Positions 15,944 through 25,161 are shown, counted from the first letter of the stretch. The stretch: DNA of 64,000 nucleotides from Aequorivita antarctica (GCF_007997155.1 NZ_VORT01000010.1:124001-188000); one strand, 5' to 3'. Numbers and translations: made by a program. The notes: a model not told the origin generated them from the letters alone.

Positions 15944-18287
15944 TAGTAATCTTTGTTTTAAACTTGTTGTATAAAAAGGAAATTATCAAAAGCAGCAGGC
16001 CCAAAATAACAAAAACGATGGTTTTTGAAATGGTATTCATATCTGAAATATCGTAAAGGAAAAGTTTCAGCAAGGTAAACCCAAAAAGTACAATAGCCAT
16101 AATGCGAAGCGACGGTTTGCGTTTCCAGATACCAATGGCTATGAGCAATAATGCATAAAGTCCCCAAAGGATGCTCAGTCCCAATTTATAGGATTGTGTT
16201 GAGCCAGCAATATCCATCCAGGCAATGAGCTCGGTGCTTAAAATTGCAAGAATAATAATGTGCAGCAAAATGTTGAAAGGCGTTTGGAGTCCTTTTTTCA
16301 GAATACCTGATTTCACTGAAATCAAACCCGCAAAGACCAAGGCCAGCACACTAATAATCGCTATATAACGAATCAATAAATTGAAAACGCTTCTGTTGTA
16401 GTATTCAGACAATGTGTTGTTGATGTATGTTTGTCTTAAATCAGTCAAAGCAAAAACTCCTTCAGTGAAAAATAGCAAAAAGGCAAACGTACTTGCCACA
16501 ATCAGCACATATCCTAAAACGTTATTTTTAAGTTTTTTAATGTTTACAAATGAAAGTGCTGCAAGAAACAATAGCGTATAGATATAAATCCAAACGATAC
16601 GGAAGTGGGTGTAATCTTCATTTTGATGATAGTTTGTGTAGGAATCATTCCCTTCGTTTATTTCCAAATAAGAAGCAACGTATTTTGTATTCCAGAAGTC
16701 CGCAATTTCAAGTCTAAAGCAATTGTAGAGTACAAAAATAAATATGGCTGGGATGATAATTGAAATTAATTTTTGGGAAAACCCACCCTTCTTTAAAGGT
16801 GACGGGAATTTCTCGTTCTGCAAAAGGTAATTAATAAAGCCAAATGCCGCGAGAAACAACACACCCGTCAAAAACCGAAGATTGAAAATAGGGGTAAATG
16901 TGCTTTCTTCCCCTAAAGAATTATAGGAAGAATAAAACATCCAATCCTGAGCTAAGCTTATAAAGGCAAGAACCATTAAAATGTAAGAAAGCTTTTCATA
17001 AACAGGAACATTTTTTGTCCTTCCAATCCAAAAAAGTAAAGCAGCTTCCCCAGCCCAAACAAGCGTTACCCAATTGCCATCCAATTGTACGGGAACGGCC
17101 ACGGTTATAAAAACCAAAACCAATCCGGCAATTAAGTAAAAGAGGTTTTTATCGGCCAGGTTTCGCTTATAGATAAAGGCACTTACGCTAAAATGAACTA
17201 TTGCGTTTGCCAATGTGAAAAGACCTAATAACTCTTCACCTGTTTCATAATCTGAAAGTAACGAATAGCCCACGCAATAAAAAATAAAGGAATTTGCCAA
17301 AAGCAATAGAATATCACCAATATCATATTTCTCCTTTTTGATCAATTTATAAGCTAAAAAAGTACAGTAAAAAATCACAAAAAAGACTGTGAGAAATACA
17401 AATGCAAGCGTGAAATTTTCAGATATATAGGAAAAGAAATACCAGGATAAATAGATAATCCAAGTTAAAAGAAAGGATGAATAGTAAATCGACTTCCAGT
17501 ATTTTTTAAAGGAAATAAAAAGAATTCCAATATTGATAATCGCTACATAACTGAACAATATTTCAAGCCTCCCCGAATCGTTGCTCAACAAAAAGGGAAC
17601 CGCATAGGCTCCCACCAAACCTAAGTGTGCAATGATTGAAAGATTGTAATTTAAGGCCGCAACTACGGTGAAAACAGTAAAAATCACCATCAACAAAAAA
17701 GTTAATGTTTGTGGTATTATTTCATAAAAGGAATAGGCCGCAAAAGTGATAAAATACATAATCACCATTGCGCCACTAACCAAAACTGCGCTGAAATTTT
17801 TGTATTTCTCTTTCAGTTTTATTCCAAAACCAAGCAAACCTAAACCCATTACATACCCTAGAATTATACGTGTCAACGGACTTATTAGGTCGTTTTCAAT
17901 GGAGTATTTTGCGCCAATGGCAACACCGATAATTGTAATAAGTATCCCAATTTTATTGATGAGATTTTCGCCAATAAACTTTTCGAGATCTGACTTCTGT
18001 TTTGCACTATATCTCGGGGTTGAGGTAGGAGGGATAGTTTGCTGTTTTAACGCAATTAAAGGTTCTTCAGTCTGTTTTCTTGGAAAAACCGGTTCTGGGG
18101 AAATAGGATGGTTTTCAGGTTCTGTTATTTGCTCAATTTCTTTAGGAATATCCTTATTGGCTTCAATATTAAATGCTTGGATTTGCCCTTTAATTTCCCA
18201 AATTTCCCTTGAAAAGAGCTCCTGCTTTTTAAGCAACATTTCCAATTTTTCATTAAGGGCTTTTAAACTTTCCGAATTGTTTTGCAT
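15927..18287 (-). CDS. DUF2339 polytopic membrane protein
   Basis: 786 residues. The N-terminal 40 residues form a likely coiled coil (L-K-A-L-N-E-K-L-E-M-L-L-K-K-Q), then a proline-rich linker to about 105. The motif L-E-K-F-I-G-E-N-L-I-N-K-I-G-I-L-I-T-I-I begins the membrane part, typical of DUF2339, and roughly 20 or more transmembrane helices follow. The function of the family is unknown. It is the first gene of a two-gene operon with the DUF3999 protein (17-bp overlap). The length is within the usual range for the family. Confidence 0.9.
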   Translation of the reverse strand: MQNNSESLKALNEKLEMLLKKQELFSREIWEIKGQIQAFNIEANKDIPKEIEQITEPENHPISPEPVFPRKQTEEPLIALKQQTIPPTSTPRYSAKQKSDLEKFIGENLINKIGILITIIGVAIGAKYSIENDLISPLTRIILGYVMGLGLLGFGIKLKEKYKNFSAVLVSGAMVIMYFITFAAYSFYEIIPQTLTFLLMVIFTVFTVVAALNYNLSIIAHLGLVGAYAVPFLLSNDSGRLEILFSYVAIINIGILFISFKKYWKSIYYSSFLLTWIIYLSWYFFSYISENFTLAFVFLTVFFVIFYCTFLAYKLIKKEKYDIGDILLLLANSFIFYCVGYSLLSDYETGEELLGLFTLANAIVHFSVSAFIYKRNLADKNLFYLIAGLVLVFITVAVPVQLDGNWVTLVWAGEAALLFWIGRTKNVPVYEKLSYILMVLAFISLAQDWMFYSSYNSLGEESTFTPIFNLRFLTGVLFLAAFGFINYLLQNEKFPSPLKKGGFSQKLISIIIPAIFIFVLYNCFRLEIADFWNTKYVASYLEINEGNDSYTNYHQNEDYTHFRIVWIYIYTLLFLAALSFVNIKKLKNNVLGYVLIVASTFAFLLFFTEGVFALTDLRQTYINNTLSEYYNRSVFNLLIRYIAIISVLALVFAGLISVKSGILKKGLQTPFNILLHIIILAILSTELIAWMDIAGSTQSYKLGLSILWGLYALLLIAIGIWKRKPSLRIMAIVLFGFTLLKLFLYDISDMNTISKTIVFVILGLLLLIISFLYNKFKTKITNDVEE

Positions 18288-18347
18288 AGCTGGTTATGAA
18301 AATAATAAGCTAGCCAAAATGCTGACAGCGATTAAAGATATGGAAAT

Positions 18348-19988
18348 TTATAATCTGTTATTGGTTCCTTGATTTTTTCCCGAAAAAAATTGGTTTTTTT
18401 TATTCCTTACTTCCTTAAAATTTTTCCAAGAGCCAAATTTCAAAATTGCTGTTGCACAAAGCAAACCAGAAAGCATGGCGCCTGCAACGCCAACAAGTGT
18501 AATGTCTTGCCCAGTTAAGAAGAGTCCTTTGATTTTAGTTTTCGGTCTTAGAAAAGGAAGCGTAAATCGTTCTGGTGAATGAGCCAATCCGTAGATTTCA
18601 CCACTTTTATAATTGGTGAAGTTTTCTGTTGAAAGCGGTGTTGAAACTTCGGAAGCCACAATGGTTCCTTCAATTTGTGGGAAAAACTTATATAAAACCT
18701 TTAGCATTTGGGTTTCAAAATTCTTTTTAAGAACAAGATATTCATCACCGCGTTTCATCCATTTGGTGTCTTTAAAAGTTTCGAACCATTCCATATTCCC
18801 CACTGAAATGGCTTGGATGGTAGCCGTGCCAGGGTTTTTGTTTTCCCAGTTTGGGTCTTTAGCAGAGGGAAAGGAGATATAGGCAAAATTTTCGGGGGCG
18901 TTTTCCAAAGTGGCTTCCTCAAAAATTTTATCAATGCCATCGTGTTTGTAGTACCACAGATTGTGTTTCGGTAGGTTTAAAGCTTCGCTGGATTGGTTCA
19001 AGCCAAGATACAAACAGATATGCGCGCTGGCAGGTTGCACATTTTTTAAACTAAAATCACAAATTTTGCGATCTGCTTCCGAAAGTAAATGGTTAAAAGT
19101 ATTGTTCACTCCAATATTGCTTAAAACACTTTTACAAGGGATGAATTTTTCACCGAGTTTGATTCCTTTTACCCGATTGTTTTCGGTTACGATTTCCGTA
19201 ACATCAGCGTTTATATAAACCTTTCCGCCGTGAGTTGTAAATACTTCTAGGGTTTTTTCACAAATCTGGTCGGCGCCGCCAACAGGGTAATAACCACCTT
19301 CTAAAAAATGGCCAATTACCATAGCATGAGCTCCGAAACTGCTATTTTTAGGTGAAAGTCCGTAGTTGCCGCACTGCGCGCAAAGCACGGAGATCAAGCG
19401 TTGGTTTTGGGTAATTTCATTTAAAACATCCCAAGTAGTTCTTTGTGAAAATTTTGAATATCTTTTTCTTAAAATCCATCCTAAAGCTTTGCTTAACCAA
19501 GGTTCAAAGATTTTTTCAAAATAGAAGGCACTTGCGCGTCTGTTGGTTTTTTCAATGAGTTTTAAGTAGGCTTCAATTGCTTTTTCTTCTTCTGGAAAAT
19601 AAGCTGTCATTTGTTTTTTGAAGTTTTCCTTTCCAGCTTTAAAAACATATTCTGTCCCTTCAATATTTGCAACATCATACACTTCGCCCATCGATTCCCA
19701 ATCCAGTTTTCCATCAGTCAAAAAGTCGAAAAAACCTCGTAGTGAAGAATCTTTGGCCATATTGCCCACATAATGTACACCCACGTCCCATTGAAAACCG
19801 TCCTTTCTTTTAAAACTATGCGTGAAGCCGCCAGGAACATAGTGGCGTTCAAAAATGGCCACCTTTTTTCCCGACTTTGCAAGCCAAGTGGCAACGGTAA
19901 TTCCTCCCATACCACTACCAACCACAATATGGTCCAAGCCCGAAAAATCCAGACTGGGTTTATAGGGTTGATAACGTTTTTTGACCAT
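18348..19988 (-). CDS. FAD-dependent oxidoreductase of the phytoene desaturase/retinol saturase group
   Basis: 546 residues. N-terminal Rossmann motif V-V-G-S-G-M-G-G-I-T-V-A (22-33) ending with an acidic F-E-R (49-51), then P-G-G-F-T-H-S-F, a CrtI-type dinucleotide signature. G-Q-D-I-T-L-V-G-V-A-G-A near the C-terminus is the second FAD contact. The protein resembles all-trans-retinol 13,14-reductase and carotenoid isomerase/desaturase relatives more than the crtI of the cluster at 48931. A substrate in carotenoid or other polyene metabolism is likely but unproven. It stands 61 bp from the start of the DUF2339 gene on the same strand; a clear functional link is not visible. Confidence 0.85.
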   Translation of the reverse strand: MVKKRYQPYKPSLDFSGLDHIVVGSGMGGITVATWLAKSGKKVAIFERHYVPGGFTHSFKRKDGFQWDVGVHYVGNMAKDSSLRGFFDFLTDGKLDWESMGEVYDVANIEGTEYVFKAGKENFKKQMTAYFPEEEKAIEAYLKLIEKTNRRASAFYFEKIFEPWLSKALGWILRKRYSKFSQRTTWDVLNEITQNQRLISVLCAQCGNYGLSPKNSSFGAHAMVIGHFLEGGYYPVGGADQICEKTLEVFTTHGGKVYINADVTEIVTENNRVKGIKLGEKFIPCKSVLSNIGVNNTFNHLLSEADRKICDFSLKNVQPASAHICLYLGLNQSSEALNLPKHNLWYYKHDGIDKIFEEATLENAPENFAYISFPSAKDPNWENKNPGTATIQAISVGNMEWFETFKDTKWMKRGDEYLVLKKNFETQMLKVLYKFFPQIEGTIVASEVSTPLSTENFTNYKSGEIYGLAHSPERFTLPFLRPKTKIKGLFLTGQDITLVGVAGAMLSGLLCATAILKFGSWKNFKEVRNKKNQFFSGKNQGTNNRL

Positions 19989-20056
19989 TGAGAGAATTTG
20001 TGATTAAGGATTTAAAGAATGAAAATTAAGCAAAGTATTCCAGTTTTGATTACTGC

Positions 20057-20095
20057 AAAAAATAAAAAACCGGCAACAGTTTTACCATTGCCGGT
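20057..20095 (-). terminator. Terminator of the PUR-like gene
   Basis: On the minus strand an 8-bp stem ACCGGCAA/TTGCCGGT (20088-20095 with 20070-20077) is followed by TTTTTTATTTTTT. It lies 24 bp after the stop codon of the DUF3276 gene. Confidence 0.88.
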
Positions 20096-20118
20096 GTTAA
20101 GTTTAATATGTTTTCTTT

Positions 20119-20514
20119 TTATATATCGTCAAATTCTATATCGGTGAAATTGCTTGTGGCGGTCGCATCTTTTTCTTGGGCAGGTTCTGCTGCTTGTGGC
20201 AGATCGTCCGTTTCTTTTTTGTAATCTTTTTGGTGGCGTTCGCTAATTACTTCTTCACCTTTCTCATCGATCACATAGTTTATCATTTCGTCCAAGGTGT
20301 CCTTAAACTCATTGAAATCCTCTTTGTAAAGATAGATTTTGTGTTTTTTGTAATGGTAGGAACCATCGTCGTTTGTAAACTTTTTGCTTTCTGTAATGGT
20401 GAGGTAAAAATCCCCTGCCTTTGTGGACCTTACATCAAAAAAGTAGGTTCGTCTTCCGGCGCGCATCACTTTTGAAAAAATTTCTTCTTGCTCCATCGTA
20501 TATTGGTCACTCAT
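20119..20514 (-). CDS. DUF3276 / PUR-alpha-like nucleic acid-binding protein
   Basis: 131 residues. Residues about 10-85 contain a PUR-like repeat: E-I-F-S-K-V-M-R-A-G-R-R-T-Y-F-F-D-V-R, then D-F-Y-L-T-I-T-E-S-K-K and K-I-Y-L-Y-K-E-D-F-N-E-F. The last 40 residues are acidic and low complexity. PUR domains bind single-stranded DNA or RNA; a Borrelia relative regulates transcription. The gene is widely conserved in Bacteroidetes and its targets are unknown. It has its own strong terminator, suggesting a single-gene, well-expressed unit. Confidence 0.85.
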   Translation of the reverse strand: MSDQYTMEQEEIFSKVMRAGRRTYFFDVRSTKAGDFYLTITESKKFTNDDGSYHYKKHKIYLYKEDFNEFKDTLDEMINYVIDEKGEEVISERHQKDYKKETDDLPQAAEPAQEKDATATSNFTDIEFDDI

Positions 20515-20581
20515 AATTTCTGTTTTATTTGCTAACGTTTAGCCAAAAATCCAAAAAAAAACCAAACCAGCCAAAGTAAAT

Positions 20582-22339
20582 TTACATTTCTTTTTCCAAA
20601 AGTTGTTTCGCATAAAGTTCCTTGTAGTATCCTTCGGAATTTATCAATTCATTATGAGTTCCTTTCTGAATGATTTCGCCTTCGTCCAAAACAATAATCT
20701 TGTTAGCATTCTTAACTGAAGAAATACGGTGGCTAACAATAATGGTGGTTTTGTTTTTTGAAATTTTATTGAGGTTTTGAAGTATTTCTTCTTCGGTTTC
20801 CGTGTCTATAGCTGAAAGACAGTCGTCAAACAATAATATTTGTGGGTCTTTAATGATGGCTCGCGCAATGGAAACACGCTGTTTTTGGCCACCGCTCAAG
20901 GTGATGCCTCGTTCCCCCAAAATAGTGTCGTAGCCTTTATTGAAGCCGATGATGTTTTTGTGAACGGCTGCTTTTTTAGCAGCTTCTATTACTTCTTCTT
21001 CGGAAGCATTTTCCTTTCCAAAGCGTATGTTGTTGCTAAGAGTATCACTAAACAGAAAAGAATCCTGTGGTACATAGCCAATACTCTCACGCAAATCGTT
21101 GAGGTTTAATTTTCTAATTGGAGTGCCGTCAATTTTCAACATTCCTTCTTCAACATCGTACAGCCTGCCAATCAGTTCAAGAATGGTAGATTTTCCCGAA
21201 CCTGTGTTGCCGATAACAGCAAGTGTTTCGCCAGGTTTTACGGTAAAAGAAACACCTTTCAAAGCTTTAATTCCTGTATCTGGATAGGTAAATGTTAAGT
21301 TGTTGAATTCAATGTTTCCATCAACAGGTGTGCTTTCTTCCACCAAGTTTTGAATGGTAGGTTCGGTTTCCAAAAACTCGTTGATACGTTTTTGAGAAGC
21401 TTCCGCTTGTTGCACCATCGAGGTTACCCAACCAACCACTGCTACTGGCCAAGTGAGCATATTCACATAGATCAAAAATTCTACAATGGTCCCAAATTCT
21501 GCAATTTCCCCACTAATATATCTTGTTCCACCAATATAAATAACAAGGATATTGCTAACGCCGATAAGCAGCATCATTAATGGAAAAAACAGGGCCTGTA
21601 CTTTTGCGAGATCTATATTTTTTACTTTACTGCCTTCGGCGAGCTCTTCAAAATTGGTGTTGGTTCGCGGCTCAATTCCATAAGCTTTAATTACCGCTAT
21701 TCCACTGAAACTTTCCTGCGTAAAGGTGGTGAGTTTAGAAAGGTATTGCTGTACAATTGTGGTTCGTTGGTTGATGAGAACACTCAGTTTATAGATGGCT
21801 AATGAAAGAATGGGCAATGGAGCAATGGCGTAAAGCGTTAAAGTAGGCGCCTTGTAAAACATATAACTCACCACCACTATAAAAAGTGTGACAGTAGTTA
21901 TGCTATACATTAGTGCTGGGCCAACGTACATTCGCACCTTGGAAACATCTTCGCTAATTCGGTTCATCAAATCGCCCGTACGGTTCTGTTTGTAGAAACC
22001 GAGCGAAAGTTTCTCATAATGCTGAAAAATTTCGTTTTTAAGGTCAAATTCCACATAGCGAGAAACCACAATAAAGGTCTGCCGCATCATAAAGGTGAAT
22101 AAAGCAGAAAGTAAAGCCGCTCCCAAAAGCAATAAAATGTTAATAAGAAGTTCGTGCTTTACAAAAGCAAGATCTGTTATTTCTCCATTCATATACTGCT
22201 TCACGGCAGTTACTGAATCGCCTATCTTCATTGGCACAACCAATTTGAATACAGTTGCAATGATTGTTATAAAAACCCCTAACAGCAGGCGTCCTTTGTA
22301 TTTTAGAAAATATTTATTGAGATATTTTAATTCTTTCAT
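20582..22339 (-). CDS. ABC exporter half-transporter (MsbA/LmrA-like), Asp in place of catalytic Glu
   Basis: 585 residues. Six membrane helices in residues 1-315 (type IV exporter fold), then the ATPase: Walker A G-N-T-G-S-G-K-S (377-384), Q-loop P-Q-D (424-426), signature L-S-G-G-Q (481-485), Walker B I-L-L-F-D (501-505), switch His537. The residue after Walker B, normally the catalytic Glu, is Asp506 (F-D-D-C-L-S-A). In heterodimeric exporters this change marks the degenerate site, yet no partner half-transporter gene adjoins it. It may work as a homodimer or pair with a distant gene. Probable substrate: a lipid or drug. A MsbA role is possible but not shown. Confidence 0.88.
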   Translation of the reverse strand: MKELKYLNKYFLKYKGRLLLGVFITIIATVFKLVVPMKIGDSVTAVKQYMNGEITDLAFVKHELLINILLLLGAALLSALFTFMMRQTFIVVSRYVEFDLKNEIFQHYEKLSLGFYKQNRTGDLMNRISEDVSKVRMYVGPALMYSITTVTLFIVVVSYMFYKAPTLTLYAIAPLPILSLAIYKLSVLINQRTTIVQQYLSKLTTFTQESFSGIAVIKAYGIEPRTNTNFEELAEGSKVKNIDLAKVQALFFPLMMLLIGVSNILVIYIGGTRYISGEIAEFGTIVEFLIYVNMLTWPVAVVGWVTSMVQQAEASQKRINEFLETEPTIQNLVEESTPVDGNIEFNNLTFTYPDTGIKALKGVSFTVKPGETLAVIGNTGSGKSTILELIGRLYDVEEGMLKIDGTPIRKLNLNDLRESIGYVPQDSFLFSDTLSNNIRFGKENASEEEVIEAAKKAAVHKNIIGFNKGYDTILGERGITLSGGQKQRVSIARAIIKDPQILLFDDCLSAIDTETEEEILQNLNKISKNKTTIIVSHRISSVKNANKIIVLDEGEIIQKGTHNELINSEGYYKELYAKQLLEKEM

Positions 22340-22386
22340 TTTTTAAAAATAGAATTTTTTTAAATTCTTAAATTAACAGCCGATGT

Positions 22387-22418
22387 TTTGTGAAATTGAC
22401 AACAAAAAGGTATTTTTG
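22387..22418 (+). promoter_or_regulatory. Promoter of the leucine dehydrogenase gene
   Basis: TTTG at 22387-22390, 20 bases, TATTTTTG at 22411-22418: a full match to the Bacteroidetes -33/-7 promoter. It lies 17 bases before the first ATG. Confidence 0.75.
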
Positions 22419-22435
22419 CACCGCCTTTTTAGAGG

Positions 22436-23557
22436 ATGAACAAAATAATTAAAAAAGCTATGGTAACTGAGGTAATTAATGCAAACGAACTTCATAAAAT
22501 GGATCCGGTTTTCGGGCAACTTTCCTTTGATAATCACGAACAAATCGTTTTTTGCAACGACAAAGATACTGGTTTAAAAGCAATAATCGGCATTCACAAT
22601 ACCGTTTTAGGACCTGCTTTGGGTGGTACAAGAATGTGGAATTACTCGAGCGAGTGGGAAGCATTGAACGACGTGCTACGTCTTTCTCGCGGAATGACTT
22701 ACAAAAGCGCAATCACAGGATTGAACCTTGGCGGTGGAAAAGCAGTATTGATTGGCGATGCAAAAACACAAAAAACTCCAGAGTTAATGTTGAAATTCGG
22801 TGAGTTTGTAAACTCCTTAGGTGGAAAATATATTACAGCCGAAGATGTGGGAATGGCAACTTCTGATATGGACTTGGTACGCACAGTTACTCCTTATGTT
22901 ACTGGAATTTCAGAATCGAAAGGCGGCGCGGGCAATCCTTCTCCAGTTACTGCGTATGGTGTTTTTATGGGAATGAAAGCTGCTGCAAAATATAAATTTG
23001 GAAGCGATGTACTTGAAGATAAAGTAATTTATGTTCAGGGAATTGGAAATGTAGGTGAGGCTTTGGTAGAAAACTTGAGCAATGAAGGCGCCAAAGTATA
23101 TATTTCAGACATTAATCAGGATCGTTTAGAAGAGGTTCGAGACAAATACAGCGTTAATATTTACGGTGGAGACAACATTTACGCAGAAGAAATGGACATA
23201 TACGCTCCTTGTGCTTTGGGTGCTACAATAAATGATTTTACCATCAATCAATTCAAGGCTAAAATCATTGCTGGTGCTGCAAACAACCAACTGGCCGAAG
23301 AGCAGAAGCACGGAAAAATGCTTCGCGAAAAAGGGATTGTGTACGCGCCAGATTTCTTAATTAACGCTGGTGGAATCATAAACGTTTATGCCGAACTTGA
23401 AAATTACGACCGAAAGGAAATAATGCGCAAGACTGAAAATATTTACAACACTACGCTTGAAATATTGAAAAAAGCTGAGGCAGAAAACATTACCACCTAT
23501 CAAGCGGCATTTAATGTGGCCCAAGCCAGAATTGATGCAAGAAAAAACGAAAAATAG
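22436..23557 (+). CDS. ldh: Leucine dehydrogenase (Glu/Leu/Phe/Val dehydrogenase)
   Basis: 373 residues from 22436; an in-frame ATG at 22460 could also serve. It catalyses NAD-dependent oxidative deamination of leucine and other branched amino acids to 2-keto acids. Substrate-binding part: G-P-A-L-G-G-T-R-M-W (about 60-69) and G-L-N-L-G-G-G-K-A-V, whose Lys is the catalytic one. Dinucleotide-binding part: V-Q-G-I-G-N-V-G-E-A with D-I-N downstream, the acidic end that prefers NAD. G-A-A-N-N-Q-L and N-A-G-G-I-I-N-V-Y complete the family. With HMG-CoA lyase at 28720, this suggests the organism can degrade leucine. A hairpin terminator follows at 23587. Confidence 0.93.
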   Translation: MNKIIKKAMVTEVINANELHKMDPVFGQLSFDNHEQIVFCNDKDTGLKAIIGIHNTVLGPALGGTRMWNYSSEWEALNDVLRLSRGMTYKSAITGLNLGGGKAVLIGDAKTQKTPELMLKFGEFVNSLGGKYITAEDVGMATSDMDLVRTVTPYVTGISESKGGAGNPSPVTAYGVFMGMKAAAKYKFGSDVLEDKVIYVQGIGNVGEALVENLSNEGAKVYISDINQDRLEEVRDKYSVNIYGGDNIYAEEMDIYAPCALGATINDFTINQFKAKIIAGAANNQLAEEQKHGKMLREKGIVYAPDFLINAGGIINVYAELENYDRKEIMRKTENIYNTTLEILKKAEAENITTYQAAFNVAQARIDARKNEK

Positions 23558-23578
23558 ACTTCGGATTTTTTAAAACAC

Positions 23579-23586
23579 TATCTTTG
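23579..23586 (+). promoter_or_regulatory. -7 box TATCTTTG abutting the terminator, probable nusB promoter
   Basis: This matches TAnnTTTG exactly and ends one base before the terminator stem of the upstream gene. Transcription from it would begin within the hairpin, about 55 bases before the nusB start. No clear -33 TTTG is seen. Confidence 0.5.
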
Positions 23587-23620
23587 CAACGCACAAGGAT
23601 TTCCTTGTGCGTTGTTTCTT
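23587..23620 (+). terminator. Terminator between leucine dehydrogenase and nusB
   Basis: A 13-bp perfect stem (23587-23599 with 23602-23614) with a tiny loop (the inner pair would open to give 4 bases) is followed by TTTCTTT. Confidence 0.85.
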
Positions 23621-23645
23621 TAAAACAGTTCTTTCAAAAAAATAT

Positions 23646-24590
23646 ATGCTTACAAGAAGACATATCCGAGTAAAAGTTTTGCAGTCCGTTTACGCTTATA
23701 ACCAAAGTGAAAACCCGAAAATAGATACGCAAGAAAAATTTTTACTATACAGTATAGATCAGATGCTAGATCTTTATTTGTTGCTTTTGCAATTATTTGT
23801 TGCACTTCAGGAGCAAGCAGATAATTATCTTTTAATATCCCAAAAAAAGCATCTTGCCACTGTTTCAGAAAAAAACCCGAGTCGTGTGTTTGTTGACAAC
23901 AAGTTAATACAGGTAATTGCCAACAACACTACTTTTTCAGACGTAATTAAAAAGAAAAATCTTAATTATTGGTCACTGGACGGCGAGTATGTTAATATCA
24001 TTCTAAAAGAACTTCGCCAATTGGAATGGTACGAAACCTATCTTTCAATAAAAGAAACCACCTTTAAAGAAGATCAGGATTTTGTGACCAAGGTTTTTAA
24101 GGAAGTGATTGCGCCCAATGATAAACTTTATGATTATTTGGAAGACAAACGATTAACTTGGGTTGATGATTTCCCAATAGTTAATACTGCTATCGTTAAA
24201 ATGCTCGGCAAGCTTTCAGAAAAAAACGCATCTTCTCTTTTGGTACCTAACCTTTATAAAAACGACGAAGATCGCGAATATGCACTGCAACTTTTCAGAA
24301 AAGTAATTTTGAATGAAGACAAGCTAAACGCGCAAATAGAAGGAAAAACCCCAAACTGGGACCAAGATCGAATAGCCGATGTAGATTTGATTATCTTGAA
24401 AATGGGCATTGCAGAATTTTTATACTTTCCGTCAATTCCTGTAAGGGCCACCATCAACGAATATTTGGAAGTTTCCAAAGAATATTCAACGCCTAAAAGT
24501 AGCATCTTCGTAAACGGTATTTTAGATAAAATAGTGAAGGAATTTGAAGAGGAAGGCAAATTGAATAAAATTGGCCGTGGCCTTCAATAA
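23646..24590 (+). CDS. nusB: Transcription antitermination factor NusB, long Bacteroidetes form
   Basis: Started at 23646 (M-L-T-R-R-H-I-R-V-K-V-L-Q-S-V-Y-A-Y); the extra upstream codons cover the terminator hairpin and are unlikely. 314 residues, about twice the E. coli protein. The first 20 residues carry the R-R-x-x-R-x-K-x-L-Q motif typical of NusB starts, and the C-terminal third (about 220-300) carries the classic I-L-K-M-G-I-A-E-F and I-N-E-Y-L-E-V-S-K-E-Y helices. NusB binds boxA RNA with NusE in rRNA antitermination. It is followed by a DUF1573 gene and yajC, a common order in Bacteroidetes. Confidence 0.9.
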   Translation: MLTRRHIRVKVLQSVYAYNQSENPKIDTQEKFLLYSIDQMLDLYLLLLQLFVALQEQADNYLLISQKKHLATVSEKNPSRVFVDNKLIQVIANNTTFSDVIKKKNLNYWSLDGEYVNIILKELRQLEWYETYLSIKETTFKEDQDFVTKVFKEVIAPNDKLYDYLEDKRLTWVDDFPIVNTAIVKMLGKLSEKNASSLLVPNLYKNDEDREYALQLFRKVILNEDKLNAQIEGKTPNWDQDRIADVDLIILKMGIAEFLYFPSIPVRATINEYLEVSKEYSTPKSSIFVNGILDKIVKEFEEEGKLNKIGRGLQ

Positions 24591-24645
24591 AAGCAAAAAA
24601 ATACCTATTTTTGGCGTGCTAAAAACATAAAAAATCTTAATTATC

Positions 24646-25137
24646 ATGAAAAAATCAGTTTTATTAGTTGCCTTACTATCTGTTTTTGCCTTTTCTTCTT
24701 GTAAAGACAATGCTGCAGACAAAGTAAATGAAGAAAATGTTGCCACTGCCGAAGTACGCGATGCAGAATCTGGTAAATTCCCAGCAATCACTTTTGAAGA
24801 AAGCCAGTTTGATTTTGGAACTATTGATCAAGGAACGGCTGTAGAGCACATTTTTAAATTTAAAAATACTGGGGAGGCTCCTTTAATGATCGTAAACGCT
24901 AAAAGTAGCTGTGGTTGTACTGTTCCAGAATACACAAAGGAACCGGTTGCTCCAGGTGCTTCAGGTGAATTATTAGTAAAATTCAACGGAAGTGGTCAAA
25001 ACCAAGTAAGCAAAACAGTAACACTTACAACGAATACTAAAGCAGGAACCGAAACTTTAACCATTAAAGCTTTTGTAAACCCTAAAGCTGGTGCAGGAAA
25101 TGCACAAGCTCCTATTAAAACCCCAACATCTAAATAA
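24646..25137 (+). CDS. DUF1573 lipoprotein
   Basis: 163 residues. Lipoprotein signal with lipobox A-F-S-S-C (Cys20). The rest is one DUF1573 immunoglobulin-like domain: F-D-F-G-T-I-D-Q-G-T-A-V-E-H-I-F-K-F-K-N-T-G near 58-79, S-S-C-G-C-T-V-P near 90-97, T-N-T-K-A-G-T near 130-136. The family is abundant in Bacteroidetes and its role is unknown, probably an envelope protein. A TATTTTTG sequence at 24606-24613 could be its own -7 box. It sits between nusB and yajC. Confidence 0.88.
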   Translation: MKKSVLLVALLSVFAFSSCKDNAADKVNEENVATAEVRDAESGKFPAITFEESQFDFGTIDQGTAVEHIFKFKNTGEAPLMIVNAKSSCGCTVPEYTKEPVAPGASGELLVKFNGSGQNQVSKTVTLTTNTKAGTETLTIKAFVNPKAGAGNAQAPIKTPTSK

Positions 25138-25161
25138 TTATTTGGAATACTAAAAATTGCT

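Noticed and set aside
17746-18372. 208-codon frame opposite the DUF2339 gene
   Set aside because: A long hydrophobic frame arises naturally on the strand opposite a membrane protein; no family features.
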